DNA of 64,000 nucleotides, from positions 2,046,001 through 2,110,000 of the forward strand of contig CP007494.1 of the NCBI GenBank assembly GCA_000612485.1, in the 5' to 3' direction. The notes below the pieces were generated by a model that did not search any database, had not been told where the DNA came from, and was given only the letters and a program-made list of their open reading frames with translations. This DNA comes from Bordetella holmesii ATCC 51541 (GTDB lineage Bacteria > Pseudomonadota > Gammaproteobacteria > Burkholderiales > Burkholderiaceae_B). Shown in pieces: positions 9,688-17,690 of this stretch. The position numbers were made by a program, and so were the translations under genes. Within the stretch, counting starts at the first letter, position 1. Every line of letters starts with the position of its first letter.

Positions 9688-9949
9688 TTAAAAGCGGGTG
9701 GCGCTGTTGAAGGGGACTTCGCTGCTGTCTGGCGCCCGCAGATCCGGAGCTCGGCCGTTGAGATCGGCGATCTGGATCTGTGCCAGGCGAGTGGCATCAT
9801 CGATGCGCGGTCTGGGCCGCAGGGTAGTGTTGCTGGATATCGATGCGCTGTTCGGTGCCATCTGGCGCCACGAGCAAATAGCTGACACGCCAATCACCAT
9901 CTTGACCAATCGGCCGCTGCACCCGGAAATCCCAACTCTTCGCTGTCAT
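9688..9949 (-). pseudogene. Small hypothetical protein with a frameshift
   Basis: From the ATG at 9949 the minus strand reads MTAKSWDFRVQRPIG, then WRVSYLLVAPDGTEQRIDIQ. It changes frame near 9820-9826 (a GGG on the plus strand) and continues LRPRPRIDDATRLAQIQIAD...RAPDSSEVPFNSATRF to a stop at 9688. Together this would be an ~87-residue protein. The second half shows the same hydrophilic coding-like character in the other frame. A single surplus C on the coding strand, or loss of two bases, would explain the break. No function is evident, and it may be a base-call error. Confidence 0.45.
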
Positions 9950-10031
9950 CACTGTCTCCTGGACTGGATGCTTCCATCTTAGCCCGGACCGCCATACCCG
10001 GGAGCACGATATGCGATGTTGTGACATATTC

Positions 10032-10040
10032 TGCTACAAT
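10032..10040 (+). promoter_or_regulatory. Extended -10 element upstream of the HD-GYP gene
   Basis: TGCTACAAT at 10032-10040 matches an extended -10 promoter element (TGn plus TACAAT), about 120 bases before the HD-GYP start. The same TGCTACAAT occurs upstream of nuoA at 25246-25254. No good -35 hexamer is seen at the right distance. Confidence 0.45.
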
Positions 10041-10159
10041 TTGCGTTTTACGTAGTCGCTTGGCCCTTTCCTTCATGTTTTTTCCCCCGGTTGTCTGTTC
10101 GAGCGGGCCTGCTGTTTATCTAGGCCAGTCTGTTGCCCGCTGTGCCGTCAGGAAAGACG

Positions 10160-10837
10160 ATGGTGGCTGATGATCCCACGTCAGATTGTCCGCCGGCCGA
10201 TGCCATGGGCCGTATTCGTGCCTTGATGCAAGCGCTGACTGAGCGCGATCCGCATACTGCGGCGCATTCTCAACGTACCGCGCGCATCGCCATGGCCCTG
10301 GGCGAGGCAGCCTGTCTGGGCGAGGCGGACAGTTATGTGCTTGGCGCCGCCGCGCTGTTGCACGATATCGGCAAGCTCGGTGTGCCGGCTCGAATTCTCG
10401 AGTCCAAGGGCAAGCTCGAGGGCATGGATTGGGCGCGCATGCAGGAGCATTCGATTCTCGGAGAGCGAGTAGTGCGCGCGGCCGACCTGCCATTGGGCGA
10501 GCAGCTTGCGCGTGCAATACGCCATCATCACGAGAATATCGATGGCAGTGGTTATCCGGACGGCCTGTCGGGTGAGCAAATCGAGCTATCGGCGCGCATG
10601 ATCAGTCTGGCAGATGCCTACGACGCCATCTCGTCTGCGCGTTCCTATCATGGTGGGCACAGCCATGAGCAGACCATGCAGATTTTGATGGGCGAAGTCG
10701 GCCGCAAATGCGACCCAGGCCTTTTCGCGCTGTTCGTGGGCGAAGTTGCTCCGCGTGTCACCGGCGCACGGCCCTGGCCCGAGGCGGACGATGCGGCCTG
10801 GCGCGCTATACGCTGCTATTGTGAGGGGCTGGACTGA
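10160..10837 (+). CDS. HD-GYP domain protein, probable cyclic-di-GMP phosphodiesterase
   Basis: A 225-residue cytoplasmic protein consisting almost entirely of an HD-GYP domain: RDPHTAAHSQR (first metal His), LLHDIGKLGVP (HD pair), AIRHHHENIDGSGYPDGLSG (second His cluster and the GYP motif) and ISLADAYDAISS. HD-GYP enzymes hydrolyse c-di-GMP to pGpG or GMP. No receiver or other sensory domain is fused, so the input is unknown. I prefer the ATG at 10160, preceded by CAGGAAAG, over an in-frame TTG at 10133. Its 3' end overlaps the convergent thioesterase gene by 22 bases. A c-di-GMP-binding YcgR-like gene lies 1.7 kb downstream. Confidence 0.85.
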   Translation: MVADDPTSDCPPADAMGRIRALMQALTERDPHTAAHSQRTARIAMALGEAACLGEADSYVLGAAALLHDIGKLGVPARILESKGKLEGMDWARMQEHSILGERVVRAADLPLGEQLARAIRHHHENIDGSGYPDGLSGEQIELSARMISLADAYDAISSARSYHGGHSHEQTMQILMGEVGRKCDPGLFALFVGEVAPRVTGARPWPEADDAAWRAIRCYCEGLD

Positions 10838-11292
10838 CCCTCGTCGGGCTTGCCGTGCATGCACATCAACGTTTGCTGGCCGACAGCAACCAGTGTGCTC
10901 ACACCATCTTGCACTCCAAAAACCTCCATCTGGCAGATGGTCAGGCTGCGTCCGTGGCGCAACACCTTGCCGACGGCTTCCAGGCAGTCGCCACGCGCGG
11001 GTGCCACAAGATTGATCTTGAACTCGATGGTCAGTACCGAGCTACCCTCAGGAAAGAGCGTGTAGCCCGCATAGCCGCCTGCGGTATCGGCTATGGCGCT
11101 GGTTGCACCAGCATGAAAGTAGCCGTGTTGTTGGGTGAGTTCCGGCCGGAAGGGCATGCGTATTCTGACGCAGCCGTGACCGACTTCGGTCAGCGTGGCG
11201 CCAAGGTGCCGCATCAGGCCCTGTCGATCAAAACTGTGACGGACGCGGGTGCATTGCTCGGGGGTGAGGTCGGGCTCGCTGGGTAAATCCAT
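10816..11292 (-). CDS. PaaI-family hot-dog thioesterase
   Basis: A 158-residue protein with the hot-dog fold of acyl-CoA thioesterases. The core reads HGCVRIRMPFRPELTQQHGYFHAG, then ADTAGGYAGY, where the HGxxHxG-type segment and the following Asp are the usual catalytic region, and then VLTIEFKINLVAPARGD. It probably hydrolyses an acyl- or aryl-CoA; the substrate is not deducible. The ATG at 11292 is supported by GGAG about 9 bases upstream; the open frame extends further but without a good site. The end overlaps the convergent HD-GYP gene. Confidence 0.82.
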   Translation of the reverse strand: MDLPSEPDLTPEQCTRVRHSFDRQGLMRHLGATLTEVGHGCVRIRMPFRPELTQQHGYFHAGATSAIADTAGGYAGYTLFPEGSSVLTIEFKINLVAPARGDCLEAVGKVLRHGRSLTICQMEVFGVQDGVSTLVAVGQQTLMCMHGKPDEGQSSPSQ

Positions 11293-11394
11293 GATGGCAG
11301 ATCTCCGGGGCAGGGCGAGAGTACAGGCTTGATGGTATGACGCAGACGAGTGCAAGGGGTGAGATGCTGCCACTTGAGACCTTCGGTGCCATAG

Positions 11395-12042
11395 TCACCG
11401 GCTCGGCAACGGGTCCCGGTTCACAAGCAGCCAGCCGGCAATGCTCAGCATGGCCATGCCCAGCACGCCATCTTGAAAACGCATGAACCAAGGGTTGCGC
11501 ATCAGCCAGCCGCGAATGCGCGAGGCGCCATAGGCCATGCATGCCCCGGTGCCCAGGCCCAGCATTTTGGACAGCACAGCCAACAGCAACATCTGCACCC
11601 AGATCGGGCCTCGCTGTGCATCGGTGAACTGCGGCAAAAAGGCCACCAGGAAGAGAAAGACTTTGGGATTGAGCAGGTTGGTGAACAGACCCTGCCAATA
11701 GGCGTCGCGCGCCGAGTCTGCGGCAGACGCGGCCTGCAGATTCACATTGGGACGCGCGCAGCGCCGCAGTGCCCGCACGCCCAGATACATCAGATACATC
11801 GCGCCCAGAATCTTCACGGCGGAAAATAACGTCGGGGAGTGCTGGAACAGTGCTGCCAGCCCCAGCACGACCAGGGGAATCTGCACGAAACCCGCTGACC
11901 ACGTTCCCAGCACGCTGAGCCAGGCAACCCGGAAGCCTTGGGTCATGCCACGGGTAAGCGTCAGTGCCATATCCGGTCCTGGCGTGAGTTTGAGCGCGAG
12001 GTCGGCGGCCAGAAAGAGCATCAGGGTTTGCAATGTTGGCAT
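11395..12042 (-). CDS. LysE/RhtB-family amino-acid exporter
   Basis: A 215-residue inner-membrane protein with about six hydrophobic segments. The family signature PGPDMALTLTRGMTQGFRVA follows the first segment (residues ~22-41), and LTNLLNPKVFLFLVAFLPQFT lies mid-protein. LysE/RhtB proteins export amino acids such as lysine, threonine or homoserine by proton antiport. The ATG at 12042 gives MPTLQTLMLF, directly before the first membrane helix. The upstream open frame is rejected because it encodes no membrane-protein N-terminus. It lies about 100 bases upstream of the thioesterase gene on the same strand. Confidence 0.88.
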   Translation of the reverse strand: MPTLQTLMLFLAADLALKLTPGPDMALTLTRGMTQGFRVAWLSVLGTWSAGFVQIPLVVLGLAALFQHSPTLFSAVKILGAMYLMYLGVRALRRCARPNVNLQAASAADSARDAYWQGLFTNLLNPKVFLFLVAFLPQFTDAQRGPIWVQMLLLAVLSKMLGLGTGACMAYGASRIRGWLMRNPWFMRFQDGVLGMAMLSIAGWLLVNRDPLPSR

Positions 12043-12203
12043 GATGGTGAGGCAAACGGGAACGCAGCAGTGTAGAACAACGACATCGAAATGCCGCAAG
12101 AGATCGCAATACCACGCTAGAATTCGTCCCAGCGAAAACCGCCTGTGCGGTCCGGCACATGAATGTTGCGCAGCGTTTGGGTGGCCTTGAGTCAACTACG
12201 AAG

Positions 12204-12371
12204 ATGTCGATACGAGCCTTGCTCCTGATTTGTTTGACGCTGTTTATGGCGGGATGCGCCAATCCGGATGACTTCGCGCATCCCGGGCCACCGCACCCCG
12301 GAGCCGCCAATCCTTATAGCAATGGCGGTTTTCATGACGCCGGCCCCAACTACCCCAACACCGGACGTTGA
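12204..12371 (+). CDS. Small lipoprotein
   Basis: A 55-residue predicted lipoprotein. MSIRALLLICLTLFMAGC is a lipoprotein signal peptide with lipobox FMAGC and the modified cysteine at residue 18. The mature part is only 37 residues, Pro/Gly/Asn-rich (PGPPHPGAANPYSNGG), with no recognisable domain. It is divergent from the LysE gene. The start at 12204 is chosen because the signal sequence begins there. Function is unknown. Confidence 0.65.
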   Translation: MSIRALLLICLTLFMAGCANPDDFAHPGPPHPGAANPYSNGGFHDAGPNYPNTGR

Positions 12372-12452
12372 GCGAGTCAGGCGGCGTTTGGTCGGCGCGC
12401 ACCCGTTTTATCTTTGCGATTGCCGTTTTTTAGGGGCCAGATGCCCGCCGTT

Positions 12453-12497
12453 GGTGTGTAATTTCTGGTAAATTAAAAAGTTAAATTGTCACACACC
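12453..12497. promoter_or_regulatory. Inverted repeat upstream of the YcgR-like gene
   Basis: GGTGTGTAATTT (12453-12464) and AAATTGTCACACACC (12483-12497) are complementary apart from a three-base GAC bulge. They enclose an AT-rich spacer (GGTAAATTAAAAAG). It lies 43-87 bases before the gene, in the position of a promoter or operator. Confidence 0.4.
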
Positions 12498-12539
12498 GCA
12501 GCGGCCGGTTGCTGCAAGGCCTGCCTCTGACACAAAGCT

Positions 12540-13277
12540 ATGGACCACGAAGACTATCTGGTCACGGGACGTCTCGAAATCGTGCATCTGCTGCTGACTA
12601 TCATGCAGCGGCAGTCACTGGTGTTCATGCATGTGCCTGGCCGTCCCATCAATAGCGTCACGTCGATTCTGGCTGTGGATGCTGACCGCGGTGAACTGTT
12701 TCTTGATGCGGCCCAGGAAAGCAGCGTCAATGATCGCATTGCTACGGGCGAGCGCGTGTCTCTCGAGACATCGCTGGATAATATCCGCGTGTCGTTCTCG
12801 GGCAGTGAAATCGCTCCAGCCGTGTACGACGGCCGTTCGGCGCTGTGTATGCCGTTGCCAGCGGCCATTTCGCGCATGCAGCGGCGTGACTCGTTCCGCA
12901 TCGAGGTCCCGGTGCTCAAACTGGCCACGTGGTCCATGGCTGGGCGCCGTCTCACCCTGGCCATCAAAGACATCAGCTCGACCGGGCTGGCCTTGAGCGA
13001 TGTCGATCAACAGATGGATACCTCTCCCGGCGTCGAATATGACGGCGTATTGAGCCTGCCCGAAATCGGGGTGTTTGCCCTGACCCTGAGAGTCGTGCAT
13101 CACGCAGACCAGGACGCGGGCAAGGGCAAGATCTTGCGCCGTATCGGCTGTACCTTCGTGGATCTTGAAAACGGCATCCGTATCCGTATCCGTATCCGTA
13201 TCCGTATCCGTATCCGTATCCAGTCGTACGTGAATACGCTGCAACGCGCCATGATTGCGCGTCAACGCGGCAATTGA
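12540..13277 (+). CDS. ycgR: YcgR-type flagellar brake protein (YcgR_N + PilZ)
   Basis: A 245-residue protein with an N-terminal YcgR domain (residues ~10-100) and a C-terminal PilZ domain. The c-di-GMP-binding signature begins MQRRDSFRIEVP (RxxxR type, ~118-129) and continues KDISSTGLALSD (DxSxxG type). YcgR binds c-di-GMP and then slows the flagellar motor at the inner face of the membrane. Near the C-terminus, between FVDLENG and QSYVNTLQRAM, there is an Ile-Arg repeat of 15 residues encoded by seven ATCCGT hexamers (13176-13220). Homologues have only a few residues there. The repeat keeps the frame. The neighbouring HD-GYP gene would lower the same second messenger. Confidence 0.85.
   Translation: MDHEDYLVTGRLEIVHLLLTIMQRQSLVFMHVPGRPINSVTSILAVDADRGELFLDAAQESSVNDRIATGERVSLETSLDNIRVSFSGSEIAPAVYDGRSALCMPLPAAISRMQRRDSFRIEVPVLKLATWSMAGRRLTLAIKDISSTGLALSDVDQQMDTSPGVEYDGVLSLPEIGVFALTLRVVHHADQDAGKGKILRRIGCTFVDLENGIRIRIRIRIRIRIRIQSYVNTLQRAMIARQRGN
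13176..13220 (+). repeat. (ATCCGT)7 hexanucleotide tract inside the YcgR-like gene
   Basis: Seven perfect copies of ATCCGT followed by one ATC encode (Ile-Arg)7-Ile. Slippage would change the protein by two residues per unit without shifting the frame. The tract lies between the last PilZ strand and the C-terminal helix. Confidence 0.95.
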
Positions 13278-13446
13278 GTTTCTTCGCCTGCCAGCCTCCC
13301 AGGGATCCAGGCCGCAGGCCGGGTGCCTAGGCGGGCGGCGCGGCATCCTGCGCTCTCCGTAGCGCGCGTCCGATGGGCGCATCCCTTGAAAACCCAGCTA
13401 TCCTATAGGTGAATCCATTATCGGACCCGGAGGATGGGAGGGGTGC

Positions 13447-14124
13447 GTGACCGAGTCCAGTGTCGTATTGCTGCGTCTGGAACAGTGGCTGCAACAGAGT
13501 AGGCCGCCACGCGGTACACACTTGCCTGCTCAGCAACTGGCTGATCTGCTGGCGGTGTCGCGCTCTCCCGTCAGCCATGCCCTGGCTGTGTTGGCCGAGC
13601 GAGGCTGGCTGCGCCGCCAGCCTCATCGTGGCTATTATGTTGACCGGTTGCCCGAGCCGGGAGGTGATACTCGCAGCGTTTCTGCTCCCACCGGTCCAGT
13701 TGACGATACGCTGCAGCCGCTACGCATGTGCATGGCCGTAGTGCCGGCGGCCCTGCTCGAACCCGGCTACCGGATCGAACCCACTGTCATGCGGCGCTTG
13801 CGTCAACAAGAAAGCCGTATGCACGCCTTGCACGACGCCGCGCGCGCCCAACTCGAGTTGGACTTTTATGTTGCCTTGACCGAGGCGGCGCGCAACCCTT
13901 ATTTCTCGGATGCCATCAGGCGGTTGCCGCAGCCATGTGGACTGCGCAGCGTCAAGGACACCCATTGGCGTGAGCATGTGGGGCAGCGGCTGGCCGTGCT
14001 GGACTTGCTTGAGCATGGCTACAACGAGGCGGCCTCACGCCTCATGACGAGTCATTTTCGCAGTACGCTTAGCGGCTTGGCCGAACAGAGCCAGGCCTCT
14101 CGGCAGGTAGAAGGAGAAAACAAA
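13447..14124 (+). CDS. GntR-family transcriptional regulator (no stop before the next gene)
   Basis: A winged-helix GntR domain (LPAQQLADLLAVSRSPVSHALAVLAERGWL, then QPHRGYYVD) is followed by an FCD-like effector domain (ELDFYVALTEAARNPYFSDAIRR ... RLAVLDLLEHGYNEAASRLMTSH). FCD regulators bind small carboxylates and control the operons beside them. GTG at 13447 is preceded by a purine-rich GGAGGATGGGAGG. The frame does not stop after the FCD domain but continues in phase into the downstream binding-protein gene, whose own AAGGAG and ATG lie at 14111-14127. A TAG in another frame at 14107-14109 could be the ancestral stop if a one-base indel lies upstream. I end the feature at the next start codon. 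Confidence 0.75.
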
Positions 14125-14864
14125 ATGAAGCTGGATGACAAGATACGCGCCGCCTTTCTGGTCGAGGGGCGGCTGCGCGCCTCGATCAATGTGGGCAACC
14201 CGATTTTGGCGCGCAGACAAGAGCAGGGTGGCGCGGCCGGTGTGTCGGTGGATCTGGCTCGCGAGTTTGCCAAATGGTTGCAGGCCGATCTGGAGCTGGT
14301 GGTGTTTGCATCGGCCGGTGAATCGGTCGATGCCGTTGCCGCGGAAAACGCCGACATCGGGTTTTTCGCCATTGATCCTAAGCGTGCCGAGCAAATCGCC
14401 TTCACCCCCCCCCTTACGTCATCATCGAGGGGGCCTATCTCGTGCGGGAGGACTCGCCTCTCATGGCACGGGAGGAGGTCGATAAGCGTGGGCAGACGGT
14501 GATGGTGGGCAAAGGCAGCGCCTACGATCTGTACCTGACCCGGGAGTTGCAGTATGCGAGCATCGCGCGAGCGCCCACCTCGCCTGCCGTTGTCGAGTCC
14601 TTTCTGGCGCAGGGGGCGGATGTTGCAGCAGGCGTGCGGCAGCAGCTTTTGGCCGATGCTCGCCGCTTCGGTGGCCTACGCATGCTCGACGGGCATTTCA
14701 TGCTTATTCGCCAGGCCATGGGTCTGCCAAAATCGCGTGGGGCAGCCGCTCAAACCTATCTCGCTTATTTTGTCGAGCAAATGAAGGCCACCGGCTTTGT
14801 CGCAGCCGCTTTGCAGCGCCATGGCATCGAAGGCGCTGCCGTGGCGGGTCCGGGAGACCGCTGA
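14125..14864 (+). pseudogene. Substrate-binding-protein-like gene interrupted at a C9 tract
   Basis: Starting at the ATG at 14125 (good AAGGAG site), the protein reads RLRASINVGNPILARR, VSVDLAREFAKWL and ENADIGFFAIDPKRAEQIAFTPP. This is the periplasmic-binding-protein type-2 fold (SBP_bac_3) used for amino acids. At a run of nine C (14405-14413) the frame is lost. It resumes in the next frame as YVIIEGAYLVREDSPL and continues to the stop at 14862-14864. Losing two C or gaining one would restore about 245 residues. There is no signal peptide, so the product would be cytoplasmic and perhaps a sensor rather than a transporter part. The Rdx gene overlaps its stop (TGATG). Confidence 0.75.
14405..14413 (+). 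repeat. C9 homopolymer at the frameshift in the binding-protein-like gene
   Basis: Nine consecutive C immediately precede the frame change. Such tracts slip readily in replication and are also prone to sequencing error. Confidence 0.95.
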
Positions 14865-15151
14865 TGGATGCTCCGCGTATCGCCATCCATTTTTGCACGC
14901 AATGCCAATGGTTGTTGCGTGCGGCCTGGATGGCGCAGGAATTGCTTTCGACGTTCGGCACCGATCTTGGCGAGGTGGCGCTGGTGCCTGGCACTGGCGG
15001 CGTGTTTCGTATCGACTATGCGGGCCAGACCTTATGGGATCGCAAGGTTGATGGCGGCTTTCCGGACGCCAAGACTCTAAAGCAAAGAGTGCGTGATCGC
15101 TTGGATCCCTTGCGGGATCTGGGCCATGTCGATAAGCATGCGGCGCGCTGA
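14864..15151 (+). CDS. Rdx (SelT/SelW/SelH-like) family protein
   Basis: A 95-residue thioredoxin-like protein with the N-terminal redox motif CTQC (residues ~11-14) of the Rdx family, in which the second Cys replaces the selenocysteine of animal SelW/SelT. The C-terminal half carries LVPGTGGVFRIDYAG and LWDRKVDGGFPDAKTLKQRVRD, the conserved GGFPD-type segment. It is probably a small cytoplasmic thiol-redox protein with unknown client. The ATG overlaps the stop of the upstream gene (TGATG), so the two are translationally coupled. Confidence 0.85.
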   Translation: MDAPRIAIHFCTQCQWLLRAAWMAQELLSTFGTDLGEVALVPGTGGVFRIDYAGQTLWDRKVDGGFPDAKTLKQRVRDRLDPLRDLGHVDKHAAR

Positions 15152-15181
15152 GGCACGGCTTGTGTGCCTGGATCGCATGTC

Positions 15182-16078
15182 ATGACGCTCAAGCAACTCG
15201 AAGCCTTTTATTGGGCGGCGACCTGTGCCAGCTTTGCCGTGGCCGCGCAGCGCCTGCATCTGTCCGTGTTTTCGCTGTCCAAGCGCATCGTCGAACTGGA
15301 AGAAACTCTCGGCCAGGAGCTGTTCGACCGCAGCGGGCATCGCGCCGTGTTGACCCCCGCCGGCGACAGACTGGTGCCGCAGGCGCGTGAGCTGCTTGCT
15401 GCCGCCGATCGCATTCGGGCCAGCATGGCTGTGCGGGATGCCTTAGCGGGGCGATGCCGTTTTGGCGTAGGTGAATTGAGCGCCTTGACCTGGTTGCCAG
15501 CTTTGATTGGGCGGGTGAGGCAGGCCTACCCATCGTTGGCGCTGGAGCCTTACGTCGACGTCGGGCAAGTGTTGGAGCGCAAGGTAGCCGATGGTGAACT
15601 GGACTTCGCCATCATTGCCGGGCGCTCATCCCGCGCGGGCATGGCTAGCGTGCCCGTTGGGGAGGCTCGTTTTGTCTGGGTGGGGGCACCGCGAGCTGTG
15701 GGTCAAGCCACTCACGTCACACCCGAGTTGCTACGTCTTTGCCCCCTGGTGTCGCTGCCGGAGGGGGCGGGCACGACGCGCCTGTTGCAGGCTTGGTTGA
15801 GCCCCTTGGCCGAGGCCGAGCAGCGGCTGCACTGCAACAACTGGGGGGCTATCGTGGGGATGCTGGTCGAGGGCACCGGTGTGGGTTTGTTGCCGGAGCA
15901 TTGGGCGCAGGCGCTGGAGCAAGACGGTAGTCTGCGCATATTGAGCAGTGATCCTGCTCCAGGTGCCTTGCCCTATTCGTTTCAGTACCGCCGTGACGAT
16001 AGCCGCGTACTGGTGGAAAAAATGCGTACAGAGGTCATGCGCGCGGTGAATTTCTCCGCGCGTTGCCGTCTGCCCTGA
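15182..16078 (+). CDS. LysR-family transcriptional regulator
   Basis: A 298-residue LysR protein. The N-terminal helix-turn-helix reads TLKQLEAFYWAATCASFAVAAQRLHLSVFSLSKRIVELEETLGQELFDR, and the C-terminal effector domain runs from about residue 90. The ATG at 15182 (MTLKQLEAF) is the standard family start. It follows the Rdx gene by 30 bases and may be co-transcribed with it. It ends 6 bases before the convergent DUF1185 gene. The target genes are unknown; the adjacent GntR/binding-protein/Rdx cluster is a candidate. Confidence 0.88.
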   Translation: MTLKQLEAFYWAATCASFAVAAQRLHLSVFSLSKRIVELEETLGQELFDRSGHRAVLTPAGDRLVPQARELLAAADRIRASMAVRDALAGRCRFGVGELSALTWLPALIGRVRQAYPSLALEPYVDVGQVLERKVADGELDFAIIAGRSSRAGMASVPVGEARFVWVGAPRAVGQATHVTPELLRLCPLVSLPEGAGTTRLLQAWLSPLAEAEQRLHCNNWGAIVGMLVEGTGVGLLPEHWAQALEQDGSLRILSSDPAPGALPYSFQYRRDDSRVLVEKMRTEVMRAVNFSARCRLP

Positions 16079-16084
16079 CCAGAC

Positions 16085-16663
16085 TCAACGCTGGCCATCG
16101 TGCACGGTCACCGCTTCTTTGGTCAGGCCTCCCAGGCGTGCGTGCACCCGCCCGCCGGTGCCCATGACCAAGGCAAACAGAATTTCATCCGGCCTTGGGG
16201 CATCCTGGATACCGATCTCGATGCTGTTGAAATGGCTGCGTACATAGGAGGCATGGATGTAGTGCACCGGCACCATCAAACGGTAGCCTGCCGAGGCGAC
16301 GGCTTTGACCGCCGGAACCATGGCTTTTGGTTCGCCCAGCACCGTGCGCATGGCCCAGCCGCCCGCCTCGTGCCAGACAGCTCCATGTTCCATTTCACCG
16401 TTGATGCCGACGATGGCGGCTTTGCTATAGACCTCGATATTGTCTTTGCCCAGGGTGTCGACAAGTTCCGTGGCCAGCAAGGTGCCCAGGGAACGCAACT
16501 CGGCCATAAAAGGCATGAGATCGGGCTCATAACGGCCTGCGTAGGGGTTGCGAATGACCGCGCATGACGCCGCCAGTTTGAGAGGGTTGGCAGGTGCGGG
16601 TCCGTTCTCGTGATAGGTGGTCTCGACGATGAGTGTGCGCTTGCGGATGTCGATCAATGCCAT
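16085..16663 (-). CDS. Amino acid synthesis family protein (DUF1185)
   Basis: A 192-residue protein of the DUF1185 family, recognised by IRKRTLIVETTYHENG near the start, CAVIRNPYAGRY, and the central KAAIVGINGEMEHGAVWHEAGG. The biochemical role is not settled; members usually lie in catabolic or uptake gene clusters of burkholderiales, as here behind a Bug-type binding protein and a hydroxyisobutyrate-dehydrogenase-like enzyme. The ATG at 16663 has AAGGA nine bases upstream. It is the last gene of the minus-strand cluster 18599-16085. Confidence 0.8.
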   Translation of the reverse strand: MALIDIRKRTLIVETTYHENGPAPANPLKLAASCAVIRNPYAGRYEPDLMPFMAELRSLGTLLATELVDTLGKDNIEVYSKAAIVGINGEMEHGAVWHEAGGWAMRTVLGEPKAMVPAVKAVASAGYRLMVPVHYIHASYVRSHFNSIEIGIQDAPRPDEILFALVMGTGGRVHARLGGLTKEAVTVHDGQR

Positions 16664-16688
16664 GGCGGGAAATCCTTGAATGTGAGGG

Positions 16689-17642
16689 TTATTGCGCGGG
16701 AATGCCGGTTTCTTTGACGATGGCGGCCCATTTGTCGATTTCACTCTGGACAAAAGCGCCAAACTGCGCAGGGCTTTGTGTTTTGACGTTCAGCCCCTGG
16801 CGCGCATAGGCCTCGCGCACGGCGTCGGAGTCCAGGGCTGTATTCAGAGCGAGCGCCAAGCGGTCCGTGATTTCCGGCGACAGTGCAGCAGGGCCCATCA
16901 GGCCAAACCAGACGGTCAGGTCAAAGCCCGGGGCGCCGCTTTCGTTCAGCGTGGGAATATCCGGTGTGAGAGCAAAGCGCTCGGGTGTGCTCACGCCATA
17001 CACCTTTACTTTTCCGGCGCGTGCCTGCTGTAGGCCATTGGCCAGGTCGGTGAAGGTCAGGTCCACGGTTCCGCCTATGACGTCGGTCATCGCCTGCGGC
17101 CCGCCGCGGTAAGGGATGGGTGTGACGTTCATCTCCCCCATGGCAGCGAGTTTGGCACCAAAGACCTGGGCGCTGCCCGAGCCGTAGGCATAGGTGAGCA
17201 TGCCAGGGTGCTGACGCCCGTAGTTGAACAGTTCGCCTACATTGGTGCCGGGCACCTGGTGACCACCGACCAGGAGGTAGGGGGTCTCGGCCACCGCGCC
17301 TATCGGCGTGAGGTCGCGCGCCGGGTGGTAAGGCAGGTCTTTGAACAGGCTGACGGCGCTGGCCGCCGTCGAAACGCCAACCACCACCAGCGTGTAGCCA
17401 TCCGGCTTGGCACGGGCGACCTCGCCCGTGCCGATGATGCCGTTGGCCCCTGGTTTGTTCTCCACCACGATGGGCTGTCCCAACTGCTCTGCCATTGCCT
17501 GGCCGAGGCTGCGTGCCACCACATCGGTGATGCTGCCGGGCGGGAAGGGGACCATCATGCGTATAGGATGATCCGGGTAGGCTGCTGCGGCCGGTCCGGC
17601 CACGCCCAGAGTCATGGCGATGGCGAGCAAGGTCTTGATCAT
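16689..17642 (-). CDS. Bug-family tripartite tricarboxylate transporter substrate-binding protein
   Basis: A 317-residue periplasmic protein with a signal peptide (MIKTLLAIAMTLGVAGPAAAA). The mature protein begins YPDHPIRMMVPFPPGSITDVVARSLG and carries ENKPGANGIIGTGEVARAKPDGYTL, the hallmark of Bug receptors, a family strongly expanded in Bordetella. These bind carboxylates, amides or similar ligands. No membrane TctA/TctB partners lie nearby, so it could be an orphan receptor. The ATG at 17642 is preceded by GGAGA. It lies 48 bases downstream of the dehydrogenase gene. Confidence 0.9.
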   Translation of the reverse strand: MIKTLLAIAMTLGVAGPAAAAYPDHPIRMMVPFPPGSITDVVARSLGQAMAEQLGQPIVVENKPGANGIIGTGEVARAKPDGYTLVVVGVSTAASAVSLFKDLPYHPARDLTPIGAVAETPYLLVGGHQVPGTNVGELFNYGRQHPGMLTYAYGSGSAQVFGAKLAAMGEMNVTPIPYRGGPQAMTDVIGGTVDLTFTDLANGLQQARAGKVKVYGVSTPERFALTPDIPTLNESGAPGFDLTVWFGLMGPAALSPEITDRLALALNTALDSDAVREAYARQGLNVKTQSPAQFGAFVQSEIDKWAAIVKETGIPAQ

Positions 17643-17690
17643 GGTGTTGTCTCCGTTGTCGTTGTCGTTATGGGTTGCCGCCGTCACGGC

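Noticed and set aside
9698..9982. Plus-strand frame of 94 codons as a gene
   Set aside because: The minus strand carries more protein-like sequence (MTAKSWDFRVQRPIG... and ...RAPDSSEVPFNSATRF) in two adjoining frames. The plus frame shows no family features and overlaps it fully.
13176..13220. CRISPR or minisatellite array
   Set aside because: The unit is six bases without spacers and lies in frame within a PilZ gene. It is a coding microsatellite. No CRISPR-like repeat-spacer pattern exists elsewhere in the window.
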